Positions 30,701-34,162 of a DNA stretch of 64,000 nt are shown here, piece after piece (position 1 is the stretch's first letter; each line of letters opens with the position of its first letter). This DNA comes from Hippopus hippopus. Lineage: Eukaryota; Mollusca; Bivalvia; Cardiida; Cardiidae. The DNA lies in contig OX328097.1 in assembly GCA_946811185.2 (NCBI GenBank), positions 56,015,063-56,079,062 of the forward strand, written 5' to 3'. The translations under genes and the position numbers were made by a program. Under the pieces are notes generated by a model. The model searched no databases. It had not been told where the DNA came from and saw only the letters and a program-made list of their open reading frames with translations.

Positions 30701-32635
30701 CCGATCAGGGAGGAGCGAAGTCCTAAAATAAAGCTAAAAAACAGAAATGAATCGAAACAAAAGTAGATCTAGATGAATAGAATTAGATCTAGTTCACAGA
30801 AAAAAGATCATTTTAGACCTTGAATGGAAAGCTAATTCGCGCCGTTGGTTTGTTTGATTCAAAGGAAAATGTTATGTTTTCTTTGCGGACAGTTTAATAA
30901 ATGGAAGATCCAGATTTGTTCCAGGATCTGATAACATTATACCAAAATGTTTTTATCCTTTCGACTCAAATTCTGTTATTTGAGCATTAGACTAATATAT
31001 TGTCCGTGATTGCTTTCAAAATGGATGTCTAAATTGTTGTCCTCTAGTAAAAAATCGTAATTAAAGTAATTAACATTGATCATGATAAAGTGTGTCGAGT
31101 TAGTTTGGGGCGATACCTGTCCTTTAGTGGCTGTCAATACTTACGAAGGTGCTAACTTCTGTATTCTGTAACTTCTGACTTCGTGGACGTCCACACAGTA
31201 GATTACCATGACATTGTCATTTTTTTGTTACAATTTGGTATAATCACAAGGGAAACAACAGAGCTTTTGATCTATTTTATACTTTTCTTCATTTTACAAA
31301 ACTGGTCTAGTAGAAATCTGAAATGGTCTAGTAAAAATTGCAAATTACTAGTCCACTGGTCTAGTTGGAAAAAATGTTAATGTCGAGCCCTGATGTGATC
31401 AGCAATTTAAGTGATAATCATGGTTTTCAATGACCCCCTGTTTCTTTGAATTTAGACCCCCAAATTTTCGAAATAACCCCCAATATTCATATGTGTGCCT
31501 TCTTTTTTTTTCATTTGAAGGGGGTCAAATGACTCCCAAATCATAAAGTCAAGGGAAAACCCTGTAAATATGACTCCTCGTAAATGAGACATATCCAGTA
31601 CATTTTAGTTTTCCTTTCCATGCCCAAGCTGATAAAACAGAAGCCATTAAATGGTGAAAAAAAGAACTTTACTCTACCAGAAATGATTTCTGAATCATGC
31701 ACAGTAAATGTCAAGCCTTATTTCAATTTTCTGGGAAATAGGTCAACGGATATTTACAGCTCAAAATAATGAAATTACAAGAAAGTAACAGTAATATTTT
31801 TTAATTATTTTGGTTTTTTCATTAAGATTAATCATTCTTCTATCGATTCGTGTCCTTTTTCATAGCTGACAAGCAGCTTAAAGAGACATCTTTACAGCCA
31901 GAGAGTAAACAAACGCTGCTAAAATTGATGGTGTTATAATCTAGTCAGCTGTGCAAACGTAGATAAAAAATCAATATAAGGTGTATGGGGTAAAGAAACT
32001 GTAGGGATTTGTCTTCGATTTAAACCGGAAACTGTAGTTGCTACGTCTATGGCTAGCCGCAATAGATTGGAATGCATTTTCTATCTGCCATAATCTGTTC
32101 AACCTTGCAACCATCAGGGGCAATATTTGGCATGAAATAAAGAAAAAAAAAGTTAAAAAAACTGTATGAAAACGAGTGAAGATGTATGTTTAAAGATACA
32201 TTTAGCAGACTGAAAGATAACGGGTAAGATTTTTAAATTTCCAGAAACTGTTAAAGAAAGGCTGCTGTGAAGAGGTGCGAAGACCCAATCACAAAAATAA
32301 CATCGGAGCAACCCTTCAGACAGAAGGTAAAGTCACGGTTACTTCCCCTAGACTGTAAATGCGTTAATTCTACTTACATCAGCCGCTTCATCCTCAGGCG
32401 GCGGGGGTTCTGGTGGTAGTGGTGGGGCTTCCTCACCCGGTGGTGGAGGTATGGCTGTCGCTGGTAACGGAGCAGGTGGTGGCCCAGCCGCTGGGGGAGC
32501 CGGAGGAATCGTGCCCATTGGCTGCATCGGCACCGGATGTTGTGGCGGCCATCCATACGTTTGCGGCTGTAATTGAACCATCGGAAACTGGGGCTGAGCG
32601 AATTGTGGATGCATGGCCCCCCATGCTGGATACAT
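642..32635 (-). CDS. YLPM1: YLPM1/ZAP3 orthologue, 12 exons, 3' end outside window
   Basis: The coding exons are complement of 32378-32635, 27691-27832, 25568-25681, 20304-21504, 17030-17186, 14961-16238, 12961-13443, 11206-11387, 6221-6342, 3529-3562, 2293-2452 and 642-752. Every junction has GT-AG borders and all phases match, giving 1414 codons with no stop. The protein starts MYPAWG (vertebrate YLPM1 also starts MYP) and runs through P-rich, Gln/Trp coiled-coil, RGG, acidic, DPY and PPPG regions, a TIDYGH motif (TVDYGH in vertebrates) and VEDILNLPGR followed by the P-loop GLPGSGKT at residues 1400-1407. Vertebrate YLPM1 is about 2000 residues. It is a nuclear protein that binds RNA and PP1 complexes and has been linked to telomerase gene control; the role here is inferred from homology. 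The start has A at -3. An in-frame ATG at 32761 would add 42 residues but is less likely. The distal NTPase domain and the PP1-binding motif lie beyond position 1. Confidence 0.93.
793..905 (+). repeat. MITE-A fragment, left half
   Basis: It has TTAAGCCCTTTACAACA at its start and the internal landmark ACATTTGCAGATGACAAAGT, both characteristic of the MITE-A left arm. The hairpin core and right arm are missing. It sits in the intron just upstream of exon 12. Confidence 0.65.
1360..1661 (-). mobile_element. tRNA-derived SINE (family 1), complete copy
   Basis: On the minus strand it begins with a tRNA-like head containing degenerate A and B boxes and ends in a bivalve SINE tail with TGTTGAAAAC and a short ATTGATT repeat. 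A 13-bp direct repeat, CAATCAATCTGTT, flanks it at 1347-1359 and 1662-1674. It is about 300 bp long and similar throughout to the copy at 53059-53372. Confidence 0.88.
2100..2224 (+). repeat. MITE-A, right part
   Basis: It contains CTGGTTACCAGCATTTTC, CACATTGTTTTCAAAAG and a GTTAAAACTCGG...TTAA right end. The left arm is replaced by unrelated sequence. It ends about 70 bp from exon 11 (downstream in transcription). Confidence 0.7.
2293..2452 (-). CDS. YLPM1: YLPM1 exon 11, residues 1324-1377, PPPG repeats
   Basis: 160 nt, phase 2 to phase 0. It encodes SFPSPFMDKDPYSRGPARG, then a collagen-like run of five GPPP units, then EEKKQEVVK. Vertebrate YLPM1 has a Pro-rich piece ending in KKPESKN just before its NTPase domain. 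Acceptor CTTCAG (2453-2458), donor GTTAGT. The G-rich opposite strand gives an open frame that is only a shadow. Confidence 0.88.
2595..2705 (+). repeat. palindrome with GATCAGCCTGCA core
   Basis: It holds CAAGATCAGCCTGCAGAA and GTGCAGTCCAATCTTAGATC as imperfect inverted halves. This is the core module seen in MITE families C and D, without recognisable ends. It lies in the intron between exons 10 and 11. Confidence 0.5.
2866..3022 (+). repeat. A-rich tract followed by a MITE-A remnant
   Basis: A run of A with single C or G interruptions (about 2866-2910) precedes GGGAAAAGGAGAAAATGC and a decayed right arm. The A tract may be a retroposon tail or simple slippage. Confidence 0.5.
3115..3312 (-). 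mobile_element. tRNA-derived SINE (family 2), degraded
   Basis: On the minus strand the head has an A-box-like GGCTCAGTGGTAGAGTG and the tail has the TGTTTTCAACACTATTT complement typical of bivalve SINEs. The B box is not convincing. A related copy is at 43355-43535. Confidence 0.65.
3529..3562 (-). CDS. YLPM1: YLPM1 exon 10, 34-nt microexon
   Basis: A 34-nt exon, phase 1 to phase 2, encoding EDRGYGPPPMD plus split codons at both ends. The acceptor TTTTCAG and donor GTATGT are strong, and only this exon restores the phase between exons 9 and 11. It is too short to appear as an open frame on its own. Confidence 0.8.
3656..3850 (+). repeat. MITE-A, degraded copy
   Basis: The order of landmarks is kept: GTATTTGCAGACAACAAATT, TTTGTCTTTGGAGAGGTAGA, AAAAAGGAGAAAATACTGG, CCTCCTTTTCCC. 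The ends are worn. It lies in the intron between exons 9 and 10, about 90 bp from exon 10. Confidence 0.65.
4041..4312 (+). repeat. imperfect tandem array of a GATCAGCCT palindromic unit
   Basis: Four diverged units of about 65-80 bp carry GTGTAAAGCAAGATCAGC and the roughly inverted TGATCTTGCTCTACATTC. Each unit is itself a partial palindrome related to the core of MITE families C and D. This could be a tandemly multiplied core. Confidence 0.6.
4795..4864. repeat. near-perfect 70-bp palindrome
   Basis: The left arm starts CAAGAAAAAGTCCAAAAG and the right arm ends CTTTTGGACTTTTTCTTG, meeting at a CTGGAATTCCAG centre with only a small length difference in the A/T runs. No terminal repeat or target duplication is visible. 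In YLPM1 pre-mRNA it would form a hairpin of about 34 bp. Confidence 0.85.
5060..5250 (+). repeat. MITE-A, degraded copy, opposite polarity
   Basis: It contains CATTGTGGGGAAAGAGAG, AAAATGCTGGTAAG and a right arm with ACTTTCAATTTGAAG and GACATGTGGTAAA. Confidence 0.65.
5396..5625 (+). mobile_element. MITE-A, full-length with TTAA at both ends
   Basis: 230 bp from TTAACCCTTTACCACACA to GTGGTACAGGATTAA. TTAA is present at both ends (5396-5399, 5622-5625). The centre is an inverted pair GAGAAAATGCTGGTTACC and GGTTACCAGCATTTTCTCC. It has no coding capacity. Confidence 0.85.
6030..6160 (+). repeat. MITE-B, right half
   Basis: It matches MITE-B from AAAGGACCAATCTACCTCATG to AGATGCATAAAACATCC, including the ATGACTTGCTTGGTAT landmark. 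The left half and hairpin are absent. It ends about 60 bp from exon 9. Confidence 0.7.
6221..6342 (-). CDS. YLPM1: YLPM1 exon 9, residues 1272-1313, TIDYGH motif
   Basis: 122 nt, phase 2 to phase 1. It encodes RGFDDRYDPYRSRSPLTSSE then PAETIDYGHKPSAGSG. The TIDYGH motif matches TVDYGH, which lies ahead of the Arg/Asp region in vertebrate YLPM1 and is the most useful short signature in the middle of the protein. Acceptor CTACAG, donor GTATGT. Confidence 0.9.
6355..6840 (+). repeat. two MITE-A copies (about 6355-6550 and 6628-6840)
   Basis: The first has AATAGAGAAAATGCTTGTAA, TTTCTCCC and ATTTTGTCATGTGGTAAAG with a TTAA end. It begins within about 20 bp of the exon 9 acceptor side, so its left arm may have been lost into the splice region. 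The second has TAACATTTTACCACAAAATC, GGAAAAGGAGAAAATGC and a worn right arm. Confidence 0.7.
7108..7830 (+). mobile_element. Pearl/Helentron-like element with ~140-bp tandem core
   Basis: The left end AAACAAGAGGGCCATTGG and GCTCATCTGAGT matches the start of the element at 8472. It is followed by about five units at 137-147-bp spacing, each opening near TGACCTACTTTTTTAC. The right end is unclear and runs into a C-rich tract (about 7818-7830). Confidence 0.7.
8100..8205 (+). repeat. MITE-A core remnant
   Basis: ATTGTGGGAAAAGGAAAA, an AATTGCTCAGTATGAGCAATT hairpin tip, and TTTTCCGACAATGTTTTCC. The loop differs from the usual CTGGTTACCAG tip but matches the variant at about 40190-40245. Confidence 0.6.
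8472..9972 (+). mobile_element. Pearl/Helentron-like element with two tandem cores
   Basis: The left end reads AACAAGAGGACCATGATGG followed by CGCTCACCTGAGTA. The right end is a hairpin, CCTGAGCACTTCGTGCTCAGG, then TGAGCTAAAA. The core has about four units of 162 bp (8791-9400; each with GGTAGAGTTA and CCGGACAAG) and then three units of about 162 bp (9410-9860; each starting GGGCAAATAACTCC), and an ACGG-rich microsatellite before the terminus. This is the architecture of bivalve Pearl elements, now grouped with non-autonomous Helentrons. There is no Rep/helicase gene. Confidence 0.85.
9986..10048 (+). repeat. MITE-A left-arm fragment
   Basis: It carries TTAACCCTTTACCAAACTAC and AGATTTTAGACTTCTCC then GCAGACAACAATTC, after which the similarity stops. 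Confidence 0.65.
10049..10780. other. unassigned interior of the 3-kb hAT-like element
   Basis: No coding signature, SINE or known repeat seen. The short open frames are not supported. Confidence 0.4.
11206..11387 (-). CDS. YLPM1: YLPM1 exon 8, residues 1212-1272, DPY repeats
   Basis: 182 nt, phase 0 to phase 2. It is almost wholly made of short Arg-Asp-Pro-Tyr units such as RDPYARDPYERDRY, with ten or more DPY motifs in about 60 residues. Vertebrate YLPM1 has an RDRYDRERDRE-type segment at this place. The other frames of this repeat also stay open but do not splice in phase. Confidence 0.85.
11465..11842 (+). mobile_element. MITE-A inserted into an older MITE-A
   Basis: A full copy at 11615-11842 (TTAA to TTAA, GAGAAAATGCTTGTTACC core) interrupts an older copy whose left part occupies about 11465-11614, up to GTCACCAGCATTTT. 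A short remnant of the older right end (GGGATTGCTAGGTAATGAG) follows at about 11856-11880. The older copy also contains an ACACACAC run at 11517-11526. Confidence 0.75.
11998..12215 (+). mobile_element. MITE-A, near full-length
   Basis: It runs from TTACCCTCTATCAAACAATC to GTTGTCTGGTAAAGGATGAA with a GAGAAAATGCTGGTAGCCAG core. The terminal TTAA is worn on both sides. Confidence 0.75.
12216..12960. other. intron 7 sequence with two worn palindrome remnants
   Basis: It holds a decayed MITE-A core at about 12640-12740 (AAAAGCTGGTTAACAGC) and a C/D-type core at about 12805-12875 (CACTGCACAAAATGTGCAG). The rest shows nothing recognisable. Confidence 0.45.
12961..13443 (-). CDS. YLPM1: YLPM1 exon 7, residues 1051-1211, acidic then Arg/Asp-rich
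   Basis: 483 nt, phase 0 at both ends. After a basic NKFGKRKWG start it becomes strongly acidic and rich in Tyr, Gln and Gly (EEYMEEEEDYYQGQDQD), then turns to alternating Arg/Asp and Gly (DRFGRGRDPYGREESPG). This acidic-to-RD switch resembles the RD/RE-rich central part of vertebrate YLPM1. Acceptor CATACAG, donor GTGAGT. Confidence 0.87.
13510..13900 (+). repeat. two ~158-bp tandem units (Pearl-type core)
   Basis: GTGACTTTGACCTTGGATC recurs at 158-bp spacing (13517, 13675), each followed by ACCTGAACAAATG and a degraded copy of the rest. The block ends with GGACAAACGGACAGACACAC, the ACGG-like stretch that precedes Pearl termini. It lies in the intron between exons 6 and 7 and begins about 65 bp upstream of exon 7. 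Confidence 0.65.
13965..14340 (+). repeat. Pearl-like fragment with two 165-bp units
   Basis: It opens ACACAAGAGCCCCGCATG, comparable to AACAAGAGCACCGCATGG at 40779. Two units then begin near AAAAGGGGC(A/T)AAACTGTG at about 14019 and 14184. Single related units appear at about 27915-28060, 40845-41005 and 41278-41345. Confidence 0.65.
14546..14797 (+). mobile_element. MITE-B, diverged copy
   Basis: GAGCCATG start, ATGCATCTGCAAAGAGTAT, a GATCAGCCTGCC...AGCAGGCTGACC hairpin, the ATGGATCACGCAGATGCATT landmark and GCCAGAGCACAACTC end. It is about 250 bp and older than the copies at 45 and 48 kb. Confidence 0.8.
14961..16238 (-). CDS. YLPM1: YLPM1 exon 6, residues 625-1050, with two sets of internal repeats
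   Basis: A 1278-nt exon, phase 0 at both ends. The first half is Ser/Thr-rich and disordered. It is followed by three tandem EGQGPxW(A/T)(R/K)N repeats (about 15594-15748), a charged stretch with REKRTQEREQEQGFDR, and a Gly/Arg domain of about seven 16-residue units of the type EGGFGGRGRGDRGQVQ (about 15048-15403). RGG/RGRG arrays commonly bind RNA and are arginine-methylated; both are inferred here. On the opposite strand the repeats create long antisense open frames, which are artefacts. Confidence 0.9.
16278..17010 (+). repeat. two MITE-A copies (about 16278-16500 and 16783-17010)
   Basis: The first has TAACTCATTACCACACTG, TGCTGGTTACCAGCATTTTC and TTTGGTAAA. The second has TAACCTTGTACCAAACAATC, AATGCTGATAACCATCATTT and a worn right end that stops about 20 bp from the exon 5 donor. 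Confidence 0.75.
17030..17186 (-). CDS. YLPM1: YLPM1 exon 5, residues 572-624
   Basis: 157 nt, phase 2 to phase 0. It encodes a Gly/Met/Pro/Arg-rich low-complexity piece with MIGPHGMMGPYGMRPEM. There is a strong polypyrimidine acceptor (TTTTTCAG) and a GTTAAC donor. No domain is recognised. Membership rests on phase agreement with both neighbours and on composition. Confidence 0.83.
17225..17370 (-). mobile_element. possible SINE family-2 fragment
   Basis: CAGCTCACTTATTTGTGCCA and CCCAGGTGAGGATTACATC resemble the middle of the family-2 SINE, but no tRNA head is present. Weak. Confidence 0.3.
17505..17725 (+). mobile_element. MITE-A, near full-length
   Basis: It begins TTAACTCTTTACCAAACAAC and keeps GTGCAGATGACAAATTTG, TTTGTCTTTGAAAGGGTAG-type and GGGGAAAATGCTGGTTACT. 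The right end is GTCATTAAAGG with the terminal part altered. Confidence 0.75.
17726..18515. other. intron 4 sequence, nothing recognised
   Basis: AT-rich sequence without exons that fit the phase of exons 4 and 5 and without clear repeats. Confidence 0.4.
18518..18684. mobile_element. 167-bp palindromic fold-back element
   Basis: The left arm GGAATATTACAAAAGTCTGC pairs with the right arm GCAGACTGATGTAATATTCC, and GTGTGGTCAGATCATGTC pairs with GACATGATCCGACCACGC. The centre is GAGACCGAAGGTCGAATC. It has few mismatches and no coding capacity. The centre recurs at about 46438-46460. Confidence 0.8.
19415..19930 (+). repeat. two worn MITE-A copies
   Basis: About 19415-19632 keeps TGCAAATGCTTTCAATTGG, ACAAGCCTAAGATTTTGTCA and a TAACCAGCATTATGC core. 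About 19795-19930 is a left half with AGCATTTGCAGACGACACA and TGCTCCTTTTCCGA. Confidence 0.6.
19960..20140 (-). mobile_element. SINE family 1, internal fragment
   Basis: It matches the middle of the copies at 1360 and 53059: TTCTTTCCAAGCCACTAG, GAAACAATGATCAGTAG, GAGGAACAAATCCTGTTGC. It lacks the tRNA head and tail. Confidence 0.7.
20304..21504 (-). CDS. YLPM1: YLPM1 exon 4, residues 172-572
   Basis: A 1201-nt exon. It opens with a coiled-coil (YLQQWQTYEKQMEEKRADI) like the vertebrate QWKTWQ segment, continues into a Pro/Gly/Met-rich stretch (residues about 223-325), then an acidic linker and a predicted helical module (about 341-449), then an RGG-type Gly/Arg region with GWGRGRGTFNRGG, and ends Ser/Gln-rich. 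I chose donor GTAAGT (20298-20303); an alternative GTACGG lies 12 nt upstream but would break the phase with exon 5. The helical module is more structured than its neighbours and I do not recognise it. Confidence 0.9.
21724..23477 (+). mobile_element. Pearl-like element with eight 158-bp tandem units
   Basis: It starts AACAAGATGTCTGTTTG. The motif ACTGTGAC recurs at 22173, 22331, 22489, 22648, 22806, 22964, 23122 and 23280, giving a very regular 158-159-bp period; units include ATCAATAGGGATCATCTAC and CATGTCTGTGCCAAATTTGA. A CCGA microsatellite (about 23416-23434) and a CCCCCACTTCGTTGAAGGGGG hairpin followed by GCATAA end it. The later units are almost identical, so the array was recently homogenised. 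Confidence 0.85.
23478..24758 (+). mobile_element. second Pearl-like array, ~156-bp units
   Basis: About seven to eight units with GGTTCTTGTACACTGCAC-like openings at 23661, 23821, 23977, 24133, 24284, 24440 and 24605 (spacing 151-165 bp). It ends in a CCCCCGCTGCCTTTCGGCGGG hairpin and GATAAAAA. It begins exactly where the previous element ends, so one may be inserted in the other or both may be parts of a composite. Confidence 0.8.
24919..25146 (+). mobile_element. MITE-A, full-length with TTAA at both ends
   Basis: It runs from TTAACTCTTTACCACACGAC to GTGTGGTAATGGGTTTAA. The core hairpin is GAGAAAATGCTGGTTACGAG and CATTTTCTCCTTTTCCCACA. 228 bp. Confidence 0.85.
25317..25465 (+). repeat. 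MITE-A truncated toward exon 3
   Basis: Left end CAACTCTTTATCACACAAAT, core GAAAATGCTGTAACAAGCAT, then a right arm that stops after ATCATTTGAGTGACG, about 100 bp from exon 3. Confidence 0.65.
25568..25681 (-). CDS. YLPM1: YLPM1 exon 3, residues 134-172
   Basis: A 114-nt exon, phase 1 to phase 1, so it could be skipped without changing frame. It encodes a charged helix with YEQWKKQYDDWREQNK, corresponding to the vertebrate YLPM1 region of YxxWxxxxxxW repeats. Acceptor TTTTAG and donor GTATGT agree with the frame. Confidence 0.88.
25728..25988 (+). mobile_element. MITE-B, complete copy
   Basis: About 260 bp from GAGCCATGATCTGTGAAAAA to TCAGAGTACAGCTC. An internal hairpin CCAGGTCAGCCTGCGCAG / CGCGCAGGCTGACCTGGG lies in the left third. 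The ends form inverted repeats. It is only about 45 bp from exon 3. Confidence 0.85.
26032..26244 (+). mobile_element. MITE-A, near full-length
   Basis: CTAACCCTTTACCACACAGT start, GAAAAAATGCCAATACCAGC core and GTTGGTAAAGGATTAA end. Confidence 0.75.
26480..26600 (-). mobile_element. SINE family-2 fragment
   Basis: TTTTCAACATTATATCAG tail motif, CTTATTTGTGTAGGTCC and ATAGGGCTCCGATGTGT, similar to the copy at 43355-43535. Confidence 0.5.
26605..26946 (+). repeat. MITE-A inside the remains of another MITE-A
   Basis: Part of one copy (about 26605-26725, AAAATGATGGTTATCAG core) is followed by a second copy (about 26727-26946) starting AATTTTCAACCACACAACAA and ending GTGTGGTTAAGCATTA, with AGAAAATGCTGGTAAAAAAC as core. 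Confidence 0.65.
27005..27675 (+). repeat. two further MITE-A copies up to the exon 2 donor
   Basis: A worn copy spans about 27005-27280 and seems to carry two partial cores (ACTGGTAAACAGCATT and GTCACCAGCATTTTTC). The second spans about 27452-27675 with GAGAAAATGCTGGTATTACC and a right end GGGAAAGGGCTGA. That end is about 15 bp from the exon 2 donor. Confidence 0.65.
27691..27832 (-). CDS. YLPM1: YLPM1 exon 2, residues 87-134
   Basis: Phase 0 to phase 1, 142 nt. It encodes DPEEEQRLQNLKNQAAQWQQ followed by a Gln run and P-rich AAAPPPPPSS. This matches the vertebrate YLPM1 segment with DPEEDARLKQLQ and HWQQHQQ. The acceptor is a pyrimidine-rich TTTCAG. The donor GTAAAT (27685-27690) lies about 15 bp from the end of a MITE-A copy in intron 2. 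Confidence 0.9.
28160..28787. other. intron 1 sequence, nothing recognised
   Basis: AT-rich, with no repeat or exon that could be supported. Confidence 0.4.
28796..29572. mobile_element. 777-bp fold-back element with 8-bp target duplication
   Basis: Both halves are inverted copies over most of the length. GTCACACTAAAATACGCCAC pairs with GTATTTTAGTGTGAC; TTTCTTGAAGATGTATGTTT pairs with ACACATCTTCAAGAAAT; CGTCTCCAGACT pairs with AGTCTGGAGACA near the centre (loop about 29150-29215). The direct repeat TGTAAACC flanks it (28788-28795 and 29573-29580). No coding sequence. An 8-bp duplication fits hAT and some other superfamilies. Confidence 0.88.
30134..31392. mobile_element. 1259-bp nested element with CAGGG(T/C)TCGACATTAA ends
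   Basis: CAGGGTTCGACATTAA at the left and TTAATGTCGAGCCCTG at the right are inverted. The 5-bp direct repeat ATGTG borders both (30129-30133, 31393-31397). The interior near each end shares TGGTCTAGTA-type motifs. CAGGG ends resemble hAT termini, but the duplication is shorter than the usual 8 bp. Non-coding as far as I can see. Confidence 0.75.
31885..32175 (-). repeat. dispersed repeat inserted in the long inverted repeat
   Basis: Its reverse complement matches about 53690-53860: CATGCCAAATATTGC, GGTTGCAAGGTTG, GATAGAAAATGCATTTCG-like and GTTTCCGGTTT. It splits the right arm of the 29770-32329 element, so it is younger. The family is not known to me. Confidence 0.6.
32378..32635 (-). CDS. 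YLPM1: YLPM1 exon 1 (coding part), residues 1-86
   Basis: This exon begins MYPAWG and encodes a Pro/Gln/Ala-rich N-terminus with PPPA, PPPPG and PPEPPPPEDE stretches, typical of the disordered head of YLPM1. It ends in phase 0 at a strong GTAAGT donor (complement of 32372-32377). The frame is open upstream to another ATG at 32761, so the 5' UTR and transcription start are not defined. Intron 1 is about 4.5 kb and holds the largest inverted-repeat elements of the window. Confidence 0.9.
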
Positions 32636-32744
32636 CTTGTCTGTTCTATCCCGAAATAAAAGGCATGGAATTAACGTAGGTTCACTGTTCTCTCTCCTGT
32701 CAACAATGGCGGCGTGCTTTCTGGTTCTCGACTTGAAAAGTAAA

Positions 32745-32880
32745 AGACGTTTCGCCCCCAATACGTTTCCCCCCTGATCGTTTCCCCCCTAGTCGTTTCG
32801 CCCCTGTTTTGCACCCTTAGTTCTTTCGCCCCCACACCATAGTCGTTTCGCTCCCAAACTATTTCCCCTCTTGTCCTTTG
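32745..32880. promoter_or_regulatory. repeated GTTTCGCCCC motifs upstream of YLPM1
   Basis: At least six spaced variants of CGTTTCGCCCCC or CGTTTCCCCCC occur in about 135 bp, roughly every 16-20 bp, beginning about 110 bp upstream of the chosen start codon. They read GGGGCGAAACGA on the gene strand. They could be a minisatellite, part of a transposon or promoter elements; the sequence alone does not decide. No clear TATA box is seen. Confidence 0.45.
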
Positions 32881-32924
32881 TATGTAAATTGTATAAAAGA
32901 TGTATTAACGCAGTTTGTTTATTG

Positions 32925-33000
32925 GATTTGTCCTTCATAGGTTAGAACATTGTAGGAAAAGTAGAAATGCTATTTGCCATAACACCTCCTACATTTATAA
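32925..33000 (+). repeat. MITE-A core remnant
   Basis: GGTTAGAACATTGTAGGAAA and GTAGAAATGCTATTTGCC; arms absent. Confidence 0.45.
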
Positions 33001-33241
33001 ATACAGCCTAGTTACTTTATCGGACTCTCTCTATCGCTATTAAACAGTTATCGATCTTTGTATCACGAGACGGTTACGGGAGATACTACGGATACCAGAT
33101 TATGTCACGATATGTTCTCATAGGCCTACTGTTCTTTATAAATAATTCCCCATTCCGCCACATTGGTTTACATCTTTTCAATGATCAAAAACTCAACTCC
33201 CTGTTTATTATTCAAATTGTACAATTTTGTTATTTAATACA

Positions 33242-33725
33242 CCTTATCAGACCTTACCAGACGACAATATTTTGGACTGGGACAGGTTGAAGGCATTTGC
33301 AGACGAACTGAAATTGAAGTTCTTCTGAAATGATGAGGTTTGTATTTCATTGTGTTGTAGCCTGGCCAGGTAGCTCAGTGGTTAGCGTATAATAATCTGA
33401 CTCGTGACCTGCAGGTTGCCGGCTCGAAACCCGGTTGTGGCAAACTTTCTTTACGGCAATTTTTCGCCTTTCACCTCTGATGCATGTGAGAAAAGTAGTC
33501 AGTGGCTTAGGAAAGAAAATTGTGTCAGCACTGGTGTGAGAAAGCCAGGAAACAAATGGGTGCATCACTGGCCGCCATGATATGACCTAAGCTGTTAAAA
33601 TAGCGTTAAACTCCAATACAAATTCAATGTGTAGAAAATATGGGAGAAATCGTAGAAAACGATGCTTACTTGTATTTACTCCCTTTCGCTGGATGCTTTC
33701 AAAGAAGCTTCTTCTTGAGGGCTGG
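33242..33725 (+). repeat. MITE-A interrupted by a SINE
   Basis: The left arm (about 33242-33355, with GAAGGCATTTGCAGACGAAC) and the right part (about 33625-33725, with GTAGAAAATATGGGAG) belong to one copy. A tRNA-derived SINE lies between them. Confidence 0.65.
33358..33620 (+). mobile_element. tRNA-derived SINE, plus strand
   Basis: A box GGTAGCTCAGTGGTTAGCG, B box GGCTCGAAACC about 40 bp on, and a tail with TATGACCTAAGCTGTTAAAA and GCGTTAAACTCC. Its worn flanks TTTCATTGTG and ATTCAATGTG may be the target duplication. The tRNA head is well preserved, but the region cannot be a functional tRNA gene because the stems are imperfect. Confidence 0.8.
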
Positions 33726-33950
33726 TTAACCCTTTACCACACAATCACGAGCTTTAACAACCTTGTAAGTAGAAGTCATTTGAAAACATTGTGGGAAAAG
33801 GAGAAAATGCTGGTAACCAACATTTTCTCCTTTTCCAATGATGTTTTATATCACATCTAACACAAACTCCATCGTTACCAAAATTTTACGACAAAATTTT
33901 AGATTTGTCTAATTTGAAAGCATTTGCAAGCGGTAATTTACGGGCGGCCA
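33725..33950 (+). mobile_element. MITE-A adjoining the previous copy
   Basis: TTAACCCTTTACCACACAAT start, GAGAAAATGCTGGTAACC core and a right arm that changes into left-arm-like sequence (CGACAAAATTTTAGATTTGT), suggesting recombination or a further fragment. Confidence 0.65.
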
Positions 33951-34162
33951 ATCGTAGAGTTTACCTTGGAAAGACGATAGGGCTAGATCTTTATCTCTAG
34001 AAGACAATGTGGAAAAAGGAAAAGTGAATGTTGCAAGCATTTTGTTTCATTTTCCGAGAAAATTTTTAAAAAGTGTAAAGGGTTTAAAGGGGCTTTCTAG
34101 ATTTCTTTAATCACGCCTAACTTAGAAAAGTGTTTTATTTCTGAAGTTAGTAAGCTAACTGA

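Larger units (their letters stand above)
29770..32329. mobile_element. 2.6-kb element with long inverted repeats
   Basis: ACCTTCAGTCTGAAGGGTTG at the left end pairs with CAACCCTTCAGACAGAAGGT at the right. About 150 bp of each end match, including ATTTTTGTGATTGGGTC. The inverted similarity resumes inside (29912-29962 with 31826-31882: CTTGTCAGCTATGAAAA), so the right arm has been split by an insertion at about 31885-32175. A further element (30134-31392) is nested between the arms. The right end lies about 45 bp from the exon 1 donor. No transposase seen. Confidence 0.75.

Noticed and set aside
32636..32761. 42-residue N-terminal extension of YLPM1 from an upstream in-frame ATG
   Set aside because: Vertebrate YLPM1 starts at MYP, and the downstream ATG has a good context; the extension is kept only as an alternative.
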